From: Sphingomonas oligophenolica
Lineage (GTDB): Bacteria > Pseudomonadota > Alphaproteobacteria > Sphingomonadales > Sphingomonadaceae
DNA length: 64,000 nucleotides
Direction: 5' to 3'
Assembly (NCBI RefSeq): GCF_006438955.1
Contig: NZ_RCZK01000006.1
Coordinates: 124,001 to 188,000 of the forward strand
Shown here: positions 50,938 to 60,580 of the stretch, one piece after another
How the letters are laid out: every line of letters begins with the position of its first letter
Position numbering within the stretch: the first letter of the stretch is position 1
Program-made: the position numbers and the translations under genes
Notes under the pieces: generated by a model
The model's database searches: none
Seen by the model: the letters and a program-made list of their open reading frames with translations, nothing else
Told to the model about the DNA's origin: nothing

Positions 50938-53331
50938 TCAGTGATGCAATTCGCCGCCGACCGGCGGGATCTGCGGGGGCGGCAACGCGGCGAGTTCGTC
51001 CGCGTCGGTCCAGTCGATCGCCTCGAGCGGTTTGGTCAGCGCCAGCCGCAGCACTTCGTCGACATGGCTGACCGGAATGATCTTCAGCCCGTCCTTGATG
51101 TTCTGCGGAATCTCGGCGAGATCCTTCTCGTTCTCCGCGGGGATCAGTACCGTTTCGATCCCCCCGCGCAACGCCGCGAGCAGCTTTTCCTTGAGCCCGC
51201 CGATCGGCAACACCCGGCCGCGCAGCGTCACCTCGCCGGTCATCGCGATCTCGCGGCGAATCGGCACCCCGGTCAGCGTCGAGACGATCGAGGTGACCAT
51301 GCCGACACCCGCCGACGGGCCGTCCTTGGGCACCGCGCCTTCGGGCAGATGGATGTGGATGTCCTTGCGCGCGAACAGGCTCGGCTTGATGCCGTAACTC
51401 GGCGCGCGCGCCTTGACGAAGCTGAACGCGGTCTCGATCGATTCCTTCATGACATCGCCGAGCTTGCCGGTGAGCTTGGCCTGGCCCTTGCCCGCGACGG
51501 TGACGCTCTCGATCGTCAGCAACTCGCCGCCGACTTCGGTCCACGCAAGCCCGGTGACCGCGCCGATCTGATCCTCGGTTTCGGAAAGGCCATGGCGGTA
51601 TTTCTGCACGCCCGCATATTCGCCGATATTTTCTGGCGTGATCGTGACGCTCGTCTTCTTCCCCTCTAGGATCTGGCGCAGCGCCTTGCGGCACAGCTTG
51701 GCGATCTCGCGCTCGAGCGTGCGGACCCCGGCCTCGCGGGTGTACATCTGGATCAGCGCGCGCAGCCCCTCTTGCGTCAGCGTGAACTCGCCGTCCTTCA
51801 AACCGTGCGCCTCGATCTGCTTGGCGAGCAGGTGGCGCTCGGCGATCTCGACCTTTTCGTCCTCGGTATAGCCTTCGAGGCGGATTATCTCCATCCGGTC
51901 GAGCAGCGCCTGGGGCAGGTTGAGCGTGTTCGCGGTGGTCACGAACATCACGTCGCTGAGGTCGATGTCGATCTCGAGATAATGATCCTGGAACTTCGAA
52001 TTCTGTTCGGGATCGAGCACTTCCAACAGCGCCGACGCGGGGTCGCCGCGGAAATCCTGACCGAGCTTGTCGATCTCGTCGAGCAGGAACAGCGGATTGC
52101 TCGCCCCCGCCTTCTTGAGATTGGTAACGATCTTGCCTGGCAGCGAGCCGATATAGGTCCGCCGATGCCCGCGGATCTCCGCCTCGTCGCGAACGCCGCC
52201 GAGCGACTGGCGGATGAACTCCCGCCCGGTCGCCTTGGCGATGCTCTTGCCCAGCGACGTCTTGCCGACGCCGGGAGGGCCGACGAGGCACAGGATCGGC
52301 CCCTTCAACTTGTTGGTCCGCGCCTGGACGCCGAGATACTCGATGATCCGGTCCTTGACCTTTTCAAGCGCATAATGATCCTCGTCGAGCACCGCCTGCG
52401 CCGCTGCGATATCCTTCTTGATCTTCGATTTCTTGCCCCACGGCAGCCCGAGCAACACGTCGAGATAATTGCGCACGACGGTCGCCTCGGCGCTCATCGG
52501 CGCCATCGTCTTCAGTTTCTTTAGCTCGGCGGTCGCCTTGCTGCGCGCTTCCTTCGACAGCTTCAGCGTCGCGATCTTCTGCGTCAGCTCGGCGATTTCG
52601 TCGCCATCGCCTTCCTCGCCCTCGTTGCCGAGTTCGCGCTGGATCGCCTTGAGCTGTTCATTGAGATAATATTCGCGCTGGGTCTTTTCCATCTGGCGTT
52701 TGACCCGGCTCTTGATCTTCTTCTCGACCTGCAGGACGCCGAGTTCGCCCTCCATCAGAGCATAGGCCATCTCGAGCCTCTTGGCGGGATCGGTCTCGAC
52801 CAGCAGCGCCTGTTTGTCGGCGACCTTGACCTGGATATTCGCCATGACCGCGTCGCTCAGCTTCGCCGCCTCGACGAGTTCCGATAGCTGTACCGCAGTT
52901 TCCGACGGCAGCTTGCGATTGAGTTTCGCGTAATTTTCGAACTGCGACACAACCGATCGCATCAGCGCCTCGACCTCGGTGCCCTCGGCCGCGGCGTCGT
53001 CGATCATCTCGATCGTCGCGGTCAGGAAATCGCCCGATTCGGTCAACTCGTCGAGTCGCCCGCGTGCGACCCCTTCGACGAGCACGCGCACGGTGCCGTC
53101 GGGCAGCTTGAGCAGCTGCAACACCGTCGCGGTGACGCCGACCTCATAGAGATCCTCGCGCGCGGGATCGTCCTCGGCGGGGTCGAGCTGCGCGACGAGG
53201 AAGATTTCCTTGTCCGCCGCCATCGCGGCTTCGAGCGCGGCGACCGATTTGTCGCGCCCCACGAACAGCGGCACGATCATGTGCGGAAAGACGACGATGT
53301 CACGAAGCGGAAGAACGGGATAGCTAGTCAT
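50938..53331 (-). CDS. lon: ATP-dependent protease Lon
   Basis: A 797-residue LonA protease. The N-terminal substrate domain ([25 protein letters not shown]) is followed by AAA+ motifs (Walker [16 protein letters not shown]; Walker [11 protein letters not shown]). The Ser-Lys catalytic domain contains [12 protein letters not shown]. It degrades damaged and regulatory proteins in the cytoplasm. The start at 53331 follows CGGAG; the longer frame would overlap the divergent peptidase gene. Confidence 0.96.
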   Translation of the reverse strand: MTSYPVLPLRDIVVFPHMIVPLFVGRDKSVAALEAAMAADKEIFLVAQLDPAEDDPAREDLYEVGVTATVLQLLKLPDGTVRVLVEGVARGRLDELTESGDFLTATIEMIDDAAAEGTEVEALMRSVVSQFENYAKLNRKLPSETAVQLSELVEAAKLSDAVMANIQVKVADKQALLVETDPAKRLEMAYALMEGELGVLQVEKKIKSRVKRQMEKTQREYYLNEQLKAIQRELGNEGEEGDGDEIAELTQKIATLKLSKEARSKATAELKKLKTMAPMSAEATVVRNYLDVLLGLPWGKKSKIKKDIAAAQAVLDEDHYALEKVKDRIIEYLGVQARTNKLKGPILCLVGPPGVGKTSLGKSIAKATGREFIRQSLGGVRDEAEIRGHRRTYIGSLPGKIVTNLKKAGASNPLFLLDEIDKLGQDFRGDPASALLEVLDPEQNSKFQDHYLEIDIDLSDVMFVTTANTLNLPQALLDRMEIIRLEGYTEDEKVEIAERHLLAKQIEAHGLKDGEFTLTQEGLRALIQMYTREAGVRTLEREIAKLCRKALRQILEGKKTSVTITPENIGEYAGVQKYRHGLSETEDQIGAVTGLAWTEVGGELLTIESVTVAGKGQAKLTGKLGDVMKESIETAFSFVKARAPSYGIKPSLFARKDIHIHLPEGAVPKDGPSAGVGMVTSIVSTLTGVPIRREIAMTGEVTLRGRVLPIGGLKEKLLAALRGGIETVLIPAENEKDLAEIPQNIKDGLKIIPVSHVDEVLRLALTKPLEAIDWTDADELAALPPPQIPPVGGELHH

Positions 53332-53374
53332 GGATACTCCGGCGGGGCGCGGAACCGGGCACCCCTTCGCTGCC

Positions 53375-53404
53375 ATATATGGGGAGGATGAAGCATCCAT
53401 CAAT
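53375..53404 (-). promoter_or_regulatory. Candidate sigma-32 heat-shock promoter of lon
   Basis: On the minus strand CCCCATAT, an exact match to the sigma-32 -10 consensus, lies at 53384-53377. ATTGATG, a weaker -35, is at 53404-53398 with 13 nt between. The predicted transcript would have a leader of about 38 nt to the lon start, consistent with lon being a heat-shock gene in many proteobacteria. Confidence 0.5.
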
Positions 53405-53476
53405 CCGCAACCGCGGGCTTGTCATCCGTCAGCACGCGCGCGACACCCGGAAGCGATGCCGACCGATAGGATACCC

Positions 53477-55195
53477 ATGCCCCACCTGCTGTTCGTCGCG
53501 CTTCTGGCCGCGTCGAGTGCCACCGCCGCGCCGCTCCCCAAAAAGGGTGAGCCCGCGATCACCGAACAGACGCAGAAATCGGGTGGGGTGCGCCCAGCCG
53601 AACAGCGCGCGCTCCGGTTCGACACCGCCGATCTCTCGTTCGAGGTGCTGCCCGACCAGGAGCGGCTCGACGGCATCGCGACGCTGGTCTTCACCGCCAA
53701 GGCGCCGCTGACCCGCCTGCTGATCGACCTCGACCGCAACCTCCCCGTGACCGCGATCGCGATCGACGGCGTCGCGCTACCGCGATCGGCGTGGACCAAC
53801 CCCGCCGGGCAGCTCGCGATCACCCTCCCCCATCGGCTCGCGGCCGGCGCGACGGTCAGCGCGCGGATCAGCTATGGCGGCACCCCGCACGTCGCGGTCA
53901 ACGCGCCGTGGGACGATGGCATGGTCTGGTCGAAAACCCCCGACGGCCGTACCTGGTTCGCGACCACCGCGGAGGGCTATGGCTGCGACCTGTTCTGGCC
54001 GTGCCTCGATTTTCCCACCGGCGAGCCCGCGCTGGTCACGCTCCACATCACCGTGCCCAAAGGATTGAAGGCGCCGAGCAACGGCAAGCTGCTCGGTGTC
54101 GACCAGCTTCCCGACGGGCGGACGCGCTGGAACTGGCAGGTCAAGCACCCCAATACCTATGCGATCGCGCTGAATGTCGGGCCGTATGAGGAGATCAGCG
54201 GGACGTACCAGAGCCGCTACGGCAACACGATTCCGATGTATTATTGGTATCTTCCCGGCGAGAAGCGCCAAGCCGAGGGGTTGTTCGCCGAATTCGCGCC
54301 GACGCTCGATTTTTTCGAGACCATGATCGGTCCCTACCCGTTCGGCGACGAGAAGGTCGGTGTCGTCGAAACCCCGCACAAGGGCATGGAGCACCAGACG
54401 ATCAACGCCTATGGCAATGGCTATGCCAAGGCACCCGAGGGGTTCGACTGGCTGTTCCAGCATGAATTCGCGCACGAATGGTTCGGCAATCAGCTGACCG
54501 CCGCCAATTGGGACGATTACTGGCTCCACGAAGGCTATGGCACCTATATGCAGCCGCTTTACGGCCAGTGGCGCGACGGCGACGCGCGCTATGCCACGAT
54601 GATGGACACCGAGCGCGACAAGATCGCCGATCTGGTGCCGATGGTCCGCGGCCGCGAAATCACCGAGGAAGAGGTCTACGAGCCGACCAAGGGCGGCCCC
54701 GGCCAGGACATTTATTACAAGGCGTCGTGGATGCTCCACACGCTGCGCTACCTGATCGGCGACCAGGCGTTCTTCGACGTCGCCCGCCTCGCGGTCTATG
54801 GCCGCACCGATCCGAAGCCCGGCAATTTCACGACGCGCTACGGCTCGACCGCGGAGTACGAGCGCTTCGTCCGCCAGGTGACGGGCAGGGATTATCGCTG
54901 GTTCTTCGACGTCTATCTGCGTCAGGCAGCGCTCCCTGACCTCGTCGAGACCCGCACCGGCGACACGCTATCGCTGGCGTGGAAAGTGCCGGGAGGCGGC
55001 GCGTTCCCGATGCCGGTCGAGGTCAAGGTCGGTGACCGGATCGCGACCGTCGCGATGACCGATGGGAAGGGCACGTTGGTGGTCCCCGCTGGCGAGCACA
55101 TTGTCATCGATCCGTGGTCGCGCATCCTGAAGCACAGCGCGGCGCTCGACGCGGTCAAGACATGGCGCACGAGCCAGCATGGGCGTGCCTCATGA
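53477..55195 (+). CDS. Exported M1-family metallopeptidase
   Basis: A 572-residue zinc peptidase. A signal peptide (MPHLLFVALLAASSATAA) directs export. The domains are the N-terminal beta region, then the catalytic GMEH-type exopeptidase motif (KGMEHQTINAYGNG) and the zinc site HEFAHEWFGNQL (H329, E330, H333) with the third ligand E about 20 residues later. The usual C-terminal domain is short. It probably cuts N-terminal residues from periplasmic peptides. AGGA lies just before the ATG. Confidence 0.9.
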   Translation: MPHLLFVALLAASSATAAPLPKKGEPAITEQTQKSGGVRPAEQRALRFDTADLSFEVLPDQERLDGIATLVFTAKAPLTRLLIDLDRNLPVTAIAIDGVALPRSAWTNPAGQLAITLPHRLAAGATVSARISYGGTPHVAVNAPWDDGMVWSKTPDGRTWFATTAEGYGCDLFWPCLDFPTGEPALVTLHITVPKGLKAPSNGKLLGVDQLPDGRTRWNWQVKHPNTYAIALNVGPYEEISGTYQSRYGNTIPMYYWYLPGEKRQAEGLFAEFAPTLDFFETMIGPYPFGDEKVGVVETPHKGMEHQTINAYGNGYAKAPEGFDWLFQHEFAHEWFGNQLTAANWDDYWLHEGYGTYMQPLYGQWRDGDARYATMMDTERDKIADLVPMVRGREITEEEVYEPTKGGPGQDIYYKASWMLHTLRYLIGDQAFFDVARLAVYGRTDPKPGNFTTRYGSTAEYERFVRQVTGRDYRWFFDVYLRQAALPDLVETRTGDTLSLAWKVPGGGAFPMPVEVKVGDRIATVAMTDGKGTLVVPAGEHIVIDPWSRILKHSAALDAVKTWRTSQHGRAS

Positions 55196-55425
55196 ACGAC
55201 CGCCTGATCGCGCGTGTCGCCGAGATGGCGGCGATCTTCATGGTCGGCGACGGTGTGGTCGGGCTGATCGAGCCGCGCCGCCACGTCGACCTGTGGAAGG
55301 ATCGCGCGCTCGGCGCGGAAAAGGCGGTCGCACCGTTCGTCGATCGGCCCGGTCGCCGCCGCGCTTATGCGCTCATCCAGATCGCGGCGGGGTTGGCGCT
55401 CGCCAGTCGGCAACGCGCGCGATGA
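55192..55425 (+). CDS. Small protein in M1 peptidase operon
   Basis: A 77-residue protein (MNDRLIARVAEMAAIFMVGDGVVG...). There is a weak hydrophobic segment and then a basic C-terminus (RPGRRRAYALIQIAAGLALASRQ). The family is unknown. It overlaps the peptidase stop and the following gene start by four bases each, so it is probably translated with both. Confidence 0.6.
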   Translation: MNDRLIARVAEMAAIFMVGDGVVGLIEPRRHVDLWKDRALGAEKAVAPFVDRPGRRRAYALIQIAAGLALASRQRAR

Positions 55426-56012
55426 GCGGCGATCCGGTCGCGCTGCCCGGCCTTGCCGTCATTGCAGTGGGCCTGCTCGCCTTTCTCGTCGCGCTGCTCG
55501 CCGCCAGACGCCGATCCGGGGGTGAGCAGCGCGGCAATGCCACGCGGTCGCGTCGCTCGATGGTCGGAATCGCGGTCCAGGGGGTCGCGATCATGGCCGC
55601 GGCGTTCGGCCCGATCCGCGTGACGCTCGACCCGCTCTCGCCCAAGGCGCTGATCGAGGCGGGGGTAAGCGCGGCGCTGATGGTGGTCACGGTGGGGCTG
55701 TTCGTCTGGGCGAGCCGGGCGATGGGGCGCAACTGGAGCATCGTCGCACGAACCCGCGACGACCATCAACTCGTCGACACCGGCCCGTTCGCGTATCTGC
55801 GTCACCCGATCTACACCGCGCTGTTCCTGTTGATGATCGCGTTCGCCATCGCCTATGGCCACACCCCGCGGTTGTTGCTCGCGATCCCGCTCTACGCGCT
55901 CGGCACGTGGCTGCGGATCAGCGAGGAGGAACGGCTGCTCCGCACGATGTTCGGCGAGCGCTACGACGCCTATGCGGCGCGGGTGAAGCGGTTCGTGCCG
56001 GGCGTGTTCTGA
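55422..56012 (+). CDS. Isoprenylcysteine methyltransferase-like membrane protein
   Basis: A 196-residue membrane protein with five or six helices. The motif LVDTGPFAYLRHPIYTALFLLMIAFA and GTWLRISEEERLLRTMFGERYDAYAARVKRFVPG is the signature of ICMT/phospholipid methyltransferase-like proteins (RHP-x-Y and E-E-x2-L-x6-Y-x2-Y). It binds S-adenosylmethionine and probably methylates a lipid or small molecule; the substrate is unknown. The start overlaps the previous stop. Confidence 0.82.
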   Translation: MSGDPVALPGLAVIAVGLLAFLVALLAARRRSGGEQRGNATRSRRSMVGIAVQGVAIMAAAFGPIRVTLDPLSPKALIEAGVSAALMVVTVGLFVWASRAMGRNWSIVARTRDDHQLVDTGPFAYLRHPIYTALFLLMIAFAIAYGHTPRLLLAIPLYALGTWLRISEEERLLRTMFGERYDAYAARVKRFVPGVF

Positions 56013-56022
56013 ACGCCCGCGT

Positions 56023-56706
56023 TCACCCGGCCAGTAACTCCGTCAACGCTTTCACCGCCGCCGCTTCGTCGCCGCCCCACACTGCGTTCGACACCGCCAG
56101 GAAATCGGCCCCCGCGGCGACCAACGGCGCAGCGTTGTCCAGCGTGATCCCGCCGATCGCGACCGCGGGGATCTCGAACATCGTCGCCCACCACGCCAGG
56201 ATCGACGGATCGGGGCGATGCGTCGTGACCTTGGTGGTCGTCGGATAAAAGGCACCGAACGCGACATAATCCGCACCCGCCTCGCCCGCCTCCATCGCGA
56301 GATGGCGGCTGTCGTGGCAGGTCACCCCGATCTGCGCCTCGGGACCGAGCTCGGCGCGCGCGTCGCGCGGGTCGCCGTCGTCCTGCCCCAGATGGACGCC
56401 GTCGGCACCCAATCGCTTGGCGAGGCTGACGCTGTCGTTGACGATGAACGCCACCTCGCGTGCCTCGCACACCCGCTGCAGCGGTTCCGCCAGCGCCGCC
56501 GCGGCGTGCTGGTCGATGTCCTTGACCCGGAACTGGAATGCCGCGACCGCGCCCGCATCGAGCGCGCGCGCCAGCCGATCGGGAAAGCCGCCACCGACGT
56601 CGAGCGGCGACACCAGGTACAGCTGACACGGGGGGCGACGATTGTCGCGGCGGAACCTGGCGGCGAAATCGGGGTCGAGCGGGCCGAGCGGGTCTTCGAT
56701 ATCCAT
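56023..56706 (-). CDS. thiE: Thiamine phosphate synthase
   Basis: A 227-residue TIM-barrel enzyme that joins the pyrimidine and thiazole halves of thiamine. It has the motifs [57 protein letters not shown] and [25 protein letters not shown]. It is slightly longer than typical because of an N-terminal extension ([20 protein letters not shown]). It is convergent with the methyltransferase-like gene. No thiamine riboswitch is seen upstream. Confidence 0.92.
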   Translation of the reverse strand: MDIEDPLGPLDPDFAARFRRDNRRPPCQLYLVSPLDVGGGFPDRLARALDAGAVAAFQFRVKDIDQHAAAALAEPLQRVCEAREVAFIVNDSVSLAKRLGADGVHLGQDDGDPRDARAELGPEAQIGVTCHDSRHLAMEAGEAGADYVAFGAFYPTTTKVTTHRPDPSILAWWATMFEIPAVAIGGITLDNAAPLVAAGADFLAVSNAVWGGDEAAAVKALTELLAG

Positions 56707-56811
56707 TTCGCTCCACTAAGGCGTGAAAGCCATTCGCGAAAGCATGGATTAATGTAGGATCCCGCCTCGATCGCTCATGCGCTCAGCCCACCGGATTGAA
56801 TGGTTGACGCG

Positions 56812-57105
56812 CTATCGAGGAGTTGCCTGAGGACTCGCACTCCCGGTGGGCCGCGGCTTGGGCGTCGGCGAAGACGAGCCGTCATTCATCGCTTCATCAA
56901 GAGCCTTCTGACGACCAGGATTAGCGTACGGCCTGCCTTGGGTTTGCGCTTTTAGCTGATCGACGCCCTTCGCGGTATCGGACTTGTTATCGAACTTTTG
57001 CTGATCCGTCTGCGGCGCATTGACCGGGTGCGCTGCAATTGACAACGTACCCAAGCCTGACATGGATGCGATCACCACCAAGCCAATATTTGCTAACGTT
57101 CCCAT
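56812..57105 (-). CDS. Small secreted or anchored protein of unknown function
   Basis: A 97-residue protein. One N-terminal helix (residues about 4-24, ANIGLVVIASMSGLGTLSIAA) is a signal or anchor. The remainder is polar and disordered, ending in a Ser/Pro/Thr-rich tail (GSSSPTPKPRPTGSASPQATP). A strong AAGGAGG lies seven bases before the ATG. The codon use is less GC-rich than its neighbours, and the gene follows an AT-rich promoter patch, so it may be a recent arrival. The family is not recognised. Confidence 0.6.
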   Translation of the reverse strand: MGTLANIGLVVIASMSGLGTLSIAAHPVNAPQTDQQKFDNKSDTAKGVDQLKAQTQGRPYANPGRQKALDEAMNDGSSSPTPKPRPTGSASPQATPR

Positions 57106-57390
57106 CACCTTGCCTCCTTCAGTTAAAAACCAAAGTAACATTACCAAAAGAGAATAAGCGAAGAAGTGAAGCGAGTCAAACTCGCATTAATTTTTACATC
57201 GTAATTGCAACCACTACCGCTCAGCACCCCTTTACGTTTGTTGTAATCCCGACGGATAAGAAGCGAGCGAACAAGATTCTCATCCCGCCGATCTTGCTTC
57301 CCGCCTCGGGCAGCGACCGCTGCCCTCAGCGACAATCCATCGCCCCAGGCCGCTAGGATTGTTCCCGTTATCGTCGAACAGTCATTTCCG
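57106..57390. other. AT-rich intergenic region
   Basis: This 285-nt gap is visibly richer in A and T than the rest of the window, for example runs of AATTTTTAC and GTAACATTACC. It contains the promoter of the small secreted protein and otherwise no plausible gene. The composition suggests a foreign insertion or a strongly regulated promoter zone. Confidence 0.6.
57151..57179 (-). promoter_or_regulatory. Sigma-70-like promoter for the small secreted protein
   Basis: On the minus strand TTGACT (57179-57174) and TATTCT (57156-57151) have 17-nt spacing, a near-consensus housekeeping promoter about 45 nt before the ATG at 57105. Confidence 0.6.
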
Positions 57391-58299
57391 TTATTCCTCG
57401 TTCTTGTAGATCTTCACGAGCTTGTCGAGCATCGCCAGCGCTTCATCGCGCGGGCGCTGGAAGGTGTTCCGTCCGATGATCGACCCGTTACCGCCGCCGT
57501 CGCGGATGTCGCGCGCATCCTGGTACACCGCATCGGTGCCCTTGGCCGCGCCGCCCGAGAAAACGTTGATCCGCCGCCCCGCGAAGCTCGCCTGGCGGAC
57601 GTGCGCAACCCGCTTGGCCATCGTCGACCAGTCGCCATCCTTGTACGCGGCGACGGCATCCTTCTGCTCGATATGATCGGTCGGTAGCTTGGTCTTGATG
57701 ATATGCGCGCCGAGCCCCGCCGCCATGTATGCGGCATAGGCGCCGACATCGAGCGCGAGTTCGCCGTCCTTGCTGAGATCGCCACCGCGGGGATAGCTCC
57801 AGATCACGGTCGCGAGTCCCGCGGCTTCCGCTTCCTCGCGCAGCGCGCGGATTTCCTCGATCATGTCGAAAATTTTGTCCGCGCCGGGATAGATGGTGAA
57901 CCCGATCGCCGCGCAGCCGAGCCGCACCGCATCCTTGACGCTGCCGGTCACCGCCTGGTCGATCGTCGTCGCCCAGCTGTTCGAACTGTTGAGCTTAAGG
58001 ATCGTCGGCATCTGCCCGGCGAAGCTATCCGCCCCCGCCTCGAGCGGCCCGAGCGGCGCGGCATAGGCGCTGAGCCCCGCATCGACCGCGAGCTGATAGT
58101 GATAATGCGGGTCGTACGCGGCGGGATTGACCGCGAAGCTGCGCGCGGGGCCATGTTCGAAGCCCTGATCGACCGGCAGGATGATCAGCTTGCCGGTGCC
58201 GCCGAGCCGCCCCTGCATCAGGATGCGTGACAGGTTGCCCTTCACCGCGGCACTCGTGCCTTCATACTTGTCGAGAATGGCCTTTACGGTCGGCGTCAT
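57391..58299 (-). CDS. Fructose-bisphosphate aldolase, class I (archaeal/DhnA type)
   Basis: A 302-residue TIM-barrel aldolase of the DeoC/FbaB type. It has LIILPVDQGFEHG at the N-terminal substrate region, IIKTKLPTDHI with the Schiff-base lysine (K202 or K204) and VFSGGAAKGTDAVYQDA plus GNGSIIGRNTFQRP in the phosphate site. It cleaves fructose-1,6-bisphosphate to triose phosphates. It sits in a locus with pgk and gap, separated by a toxin-antitoxin pair. Confidence 0.9.
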   Translation of the reverse strand: MTPTVKAILDKYEGTSAAVKGNLSRILMQGRLGGTGKLIILPVDQGFEHGPARSFAVNPAAYDPHYHYQLAVDAGLSAYAAPLGPLEAGADSFAGQMPTILKLNSSNSWATTIDQAVTGSVKDAVRLGCAAIGFTIYPGADKIFDMIEEIRALREEAEAAGLATVIWSYPRGGDLSKDGELALDVGAYAAYMAAGLGAHIIKTKLPTDHIEQKDAVAAYKDGDWSTMAKRVAHVRQASFAGRRINVFSGGAAKGTDAVYQDARDIRDGGGNGSIIGRNTFQRPRDEALAMLDKLVKIYKNEE

Positions 58300-58315
58300 G
58301 GGAATTCCTTGGTAG

Positions 58316-58648
58316 CTAGAGTTGGAGCCAGCGACGCAGCGCGTCGTCGACCATGGTCATGATGTTGGCAGGCACCGCGCCAATCACGCGCACGACCCGC
58401 TGTCTGCGGAGCGATTGGATCTTGTCGATCTGGATCTCGCTGTTGCGATCGAGCACAGTGTCAATCGACGCATCGATCGCGATACGGAAAAGATGTGCGC
58501 CATTGGTTGTGCTTGTAACCGGGCACATCGCAAACGAGGCATGTAGTTCGTTGAAGCTATCCGACTGAACGATCACGAAGGGGCGAGGCTTGCCCGAGAA
58601 TTCACCCGGTCCGGCCGCCAGCACCAAATCACCCCGCTTTATTTCCAA
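58316..58648 (-). CDS. MazF/PemK-type mRNA interferase toxin
   Basis: A 110-residue toxin of the CcdB/MazF fold. The N-terminus MEIKRGDLVLAAGPGEFSGKPRPFVIVQ matches the family (RGD-x-V; KPRP-x-V). Conserved elements MCPVTSTTNG and LDRNSEIQIDKIQSL-RRQRVVRVIG follow. It probably cleaves RNA when the antitoxin is degraded. It overlaps the antitoxin by 10 bases and lies between fba and pgk. Confidence 0.87.
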   Translation of the reverse strand: MEIKRGDLVLAAGPGEFSGKPRPFVIVQSDSFNELHASFAMCPVTSTTNGAHLFRIAIDASIDTVLDRNSEIQIDKIQSLRRQRVVRVIGAVPANIMTMVDDALRRWLQL

Positions 58649-58875
58649 CGTCCGTCCTCAGCCTCGATCGCTTCGAGAAATTCCCAATCATCGGCGCGAT
58701 CTTCCGCCGCCGCTTTTAATGATTGTCGCTTCGCCTCGGCCAGGAATGCCTCGTCGTGTCGTTCGACATAACGCCGCACTGCTTCGCGCGCGATATCGCT
58801 CTTGCTTCGTCCTTGGGTGCGAGCAACCGCAGCCAGCCTTTCCTCAAGATCAGTATCCAGCCTGACACCCAGCAT
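58639..58875 (-). CDS. Ribbon-helix-helix antitoxin
   Basis: A 78-residue protein. The first about 45 residues are an RHH DNA-binding fold (LGVRLDTDLEERLAAVARTQGRSKSDIAREAVRRYVERHD). The C-terminal tail (AEDRADDWEFLEAIEAEDGRWK) is an acidic toxin-binding peptide. A perfect 16-bp palindrome lies 10 bases upstream of the start, fitting autorepression by the complex. The pair probably stabilises this locus. Confidence 0.88.
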   Translation of the reverse strand: MLGVRLDTDLEERLAAVARTQGRSKSDIAREAVRRYVERHDEAFLAEAKRQSLKAAAEDRADDWEFLEAIEAEDGRWK

Positions 58876-58885
58876 CGGAGCCTCC

Positions 58886-58901
58886 GTTTAACATGTTAAA
58901 C
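58886..58901. promoter_or_regulatory. Palindromic operator of the toxin-antitoxin pair
   Basis: GTTTAACATGTTAAAC is a perfect 16-bp palindrome, followed on the minus strand by GGAGG and the antitoxin ATG. TATGTT just before it could be a -10 box. Ribbon-helix-helix antitoxins bind such sites to repress their own operon. Confidence 0.7.
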
Positions 58902-58923
58902 ATAGGCTGCGCCGGGCCACGAA

Positions 58924-60114
58924 TCAATCCCGCAGCGCGGCGACTCCGGGCAATTCCTTACCCTCCATCCATTCCAGGAACGCGCCGCCTGCGGTCGACA
59001 CGAAGCTGAAATCGTCCGCGACGCCGGCCTGGTTGAGCGCCGCGACGGTATCGCCGCCGCCCGCGACCGACACCAGGCTGCCGTCGCCGGTCAGCGCCGC
59101 GGCGGTCTTGGCGAGGCTGACGGTGGCGACATCGAACGGCGGGGTCTCGAACGCGCCGAGCGGGCCGTTCCACACCAATGTCCGGCAGTTCTTGAGCACA
59201 TCGGCCAGCGCCTCGGTCGCGGCGGGACCGATATCGAGGATCATCTCGTCGGCGGCGACCTCATGGACGTTGACCGTCCGCGTCGCCGGGTTGGGCTTGA
59301 ACTCCTTCGCGACGACGACATCGTACGGCAGGTGAACGGTGCAGTTCGCCGCCTCGGCCGCCGCCAAGATCGCGTCGGCGGTGGCGGCGAGGTCATGTTC
59401 GCACAGCGATGTGCCGACATCGACGCCGCGCGCGGCGAGGAAGGTGTTCGCCATCCCGCCGCCGATGATCAGGTGATCGACCTGGTCGACGAGGTGGCGC
59501 AGCACATCGAGCTTCGACGACACTTTCGCGCCGCCGACGACCGCCGCGACGGGGTGTTCGGGATGGCCCAGCGCTTTCTCGAGCGCGTCGAGTTCGGCCT
59601 CCATCGCGCGCCCCGCGAACGCCGGAAGCTTGTGCGCGACACCTTCCGTGGAAGCATGTGCGCGGTGCGCCGCGGAAAAGGCGTCGTTGACGTAGAGATC
59701 GCCGAGCGCGGCGAAGCGATCGACGACCTGCGGATCGTTGCGCTCTTCGCCTGCGAAGAACCGGGTATTCTCGAACACCGCGATGTCGCCCGGCTGCATC
59801 ATCGCGACCGCCTCAGTCGCGCCGTCCCAATCGACGAACCGAACCTCGCGCCCGAGCACCTGGCTGTACGGCCGCACCACCATCGCGAGCGACAGGTCAG
59901 GATGCCGCTCGCCCTTGGGGCGACCGAAATGAGCCAGGATCAGGACGATCGCGCCGCGGTCGGCGAGCTCGGTCACGGTCGGGATCGTCGCGCGGAGCCG
60001 GGTATCGTCGGTCACCGCGCCATCTGCCATCGGTACGTTCAGATCCTCGCGGACCAGCACGCGTTTGCCCGTGATGTCGCCCATGTCGTCGAGCGTCTTG
60101 AACAGCTTGGTCAT
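58924..60114 (-). CDS. pgk: Phosphoglycerate kinase
   Basis: A 396-residue kinase with the N-terminal signature [17 protein letters not shown], the substrate loop [15 protein letters not shown] and C-terminal nucleotide motifs [16 protein letters not shown] and [16 protein letters not shown]. It transfers phosphate from 1,3-bisphosphoglycerate to ADP. The gene is in the same direction as gap upstream and fba downstream. Confidence 0.96.
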   Translation of the reverse strand: MTKLFKTLDDMGDITGKRVLVREDLNVPMADGAVTDDTRLRATIPTVTELADRGAIVLILAHFGRPKGERHPDLSLAMVVRPYSQVLGREVRFVDWDGATEAVAMMQPGDIAVFENTRFFAGEERNDPQVVDRFAALGDLYVNDAFSAAHRAHASTEGVAHKLPAFAGRAMEAELDALEKALGHPEHPVAAVVGGAKVSSKLDVLRHLVDQVDHLIIGGGMANTFLAARGVDVGTSLCEHDLAATADAILAAAEAANCTVHLPYDVVVAKEFKPNPATRTVNVHEVAADEMILDIGPAATEALADVLKNCRTLVWNGPLGAFETPPFDVATVSLAKTAAALTGDGSLVSVAGGGDTVAALNQAGVADDFSFVSTAGGAFLEWMEGKELPGVAALRD

Positions 60115-60575
60115 GGTTCCTCGATTCCGATCTCATCGCCGACCGCGATGTCGCCGCCCGCCTTTACCCGCGTACACACGCCGCCGCGCCAATCGACCGA
60201 CAACGCGGCCGTCAGCCCCGTCGCGAGCATTTCCATCCGTTCGCAAGGGTCGGTCTGGCGCGTAATTTCAAGGATCACGTCGCCGATGCGGAGCAACGTG
60301 CCCGGCACCTGCGGCAGGTCGAGCCCGTCGACCAGCAGGTTGGCGCGGCGTTCCTGCCAGGCGATATTGTGCCCGACCTCGGCCATCGCCGCGTCCCAAT
60401 CGCCCCGCTCGATCAGCGTCACCTGCCGCCGCCCGCGCCCGCCCGGTTTCACGGTACCGCGGAAGTCGCCGTGGACGCCGCCCTCGACGGTGATGTCGAC
60501 CTGGTCGATCACCTCCATCGGCGCCTTGGGAAAGGCGTGGCGGGCAATCCCCGCGATCGTGCCGCGGCGCGTCAC
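60111..60575 (-). CDS. MOSC-domain protein
   Basis: A 154-residue MOSC domain protein. It has [78 protein letters not shown] and [16 protein letters not shown]. The conserved cysteine in TDPCERM matches the sulfur-carrier cysteine of MOSC proteins, which are linked to molybdenum cofactor sulfuration or related chemistry. A GTG start at 60575 is likely; no strong ribosome site is seen. It lies between gap and pgk, overlapping the pgk start. Confidence 0.85.
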   Translation of the reverse strand: MTRRGTIAGIARHAFPKAPMEVIDQVDITVEGGVHGDFRGTVKPGGRGRRQVTLIERGDWDAAMAEVGHNIAWQERRANLLVDGLDLPQVPGTLLRIGDVILEITRQTDPCERMEMLATGLTAALSVDWRGGVCTRVKAGGDIAVGDEIGIEEP

Positions 60576-60580
60576 GGGAT

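Noticed and set aside
56707..56811. Thiamine (TPP) riboswitch upstream of thiE
   Set aside because: No conserved thi-box core (CTGAGA) in the 105 bp upstream; the gap is short and unstructured.
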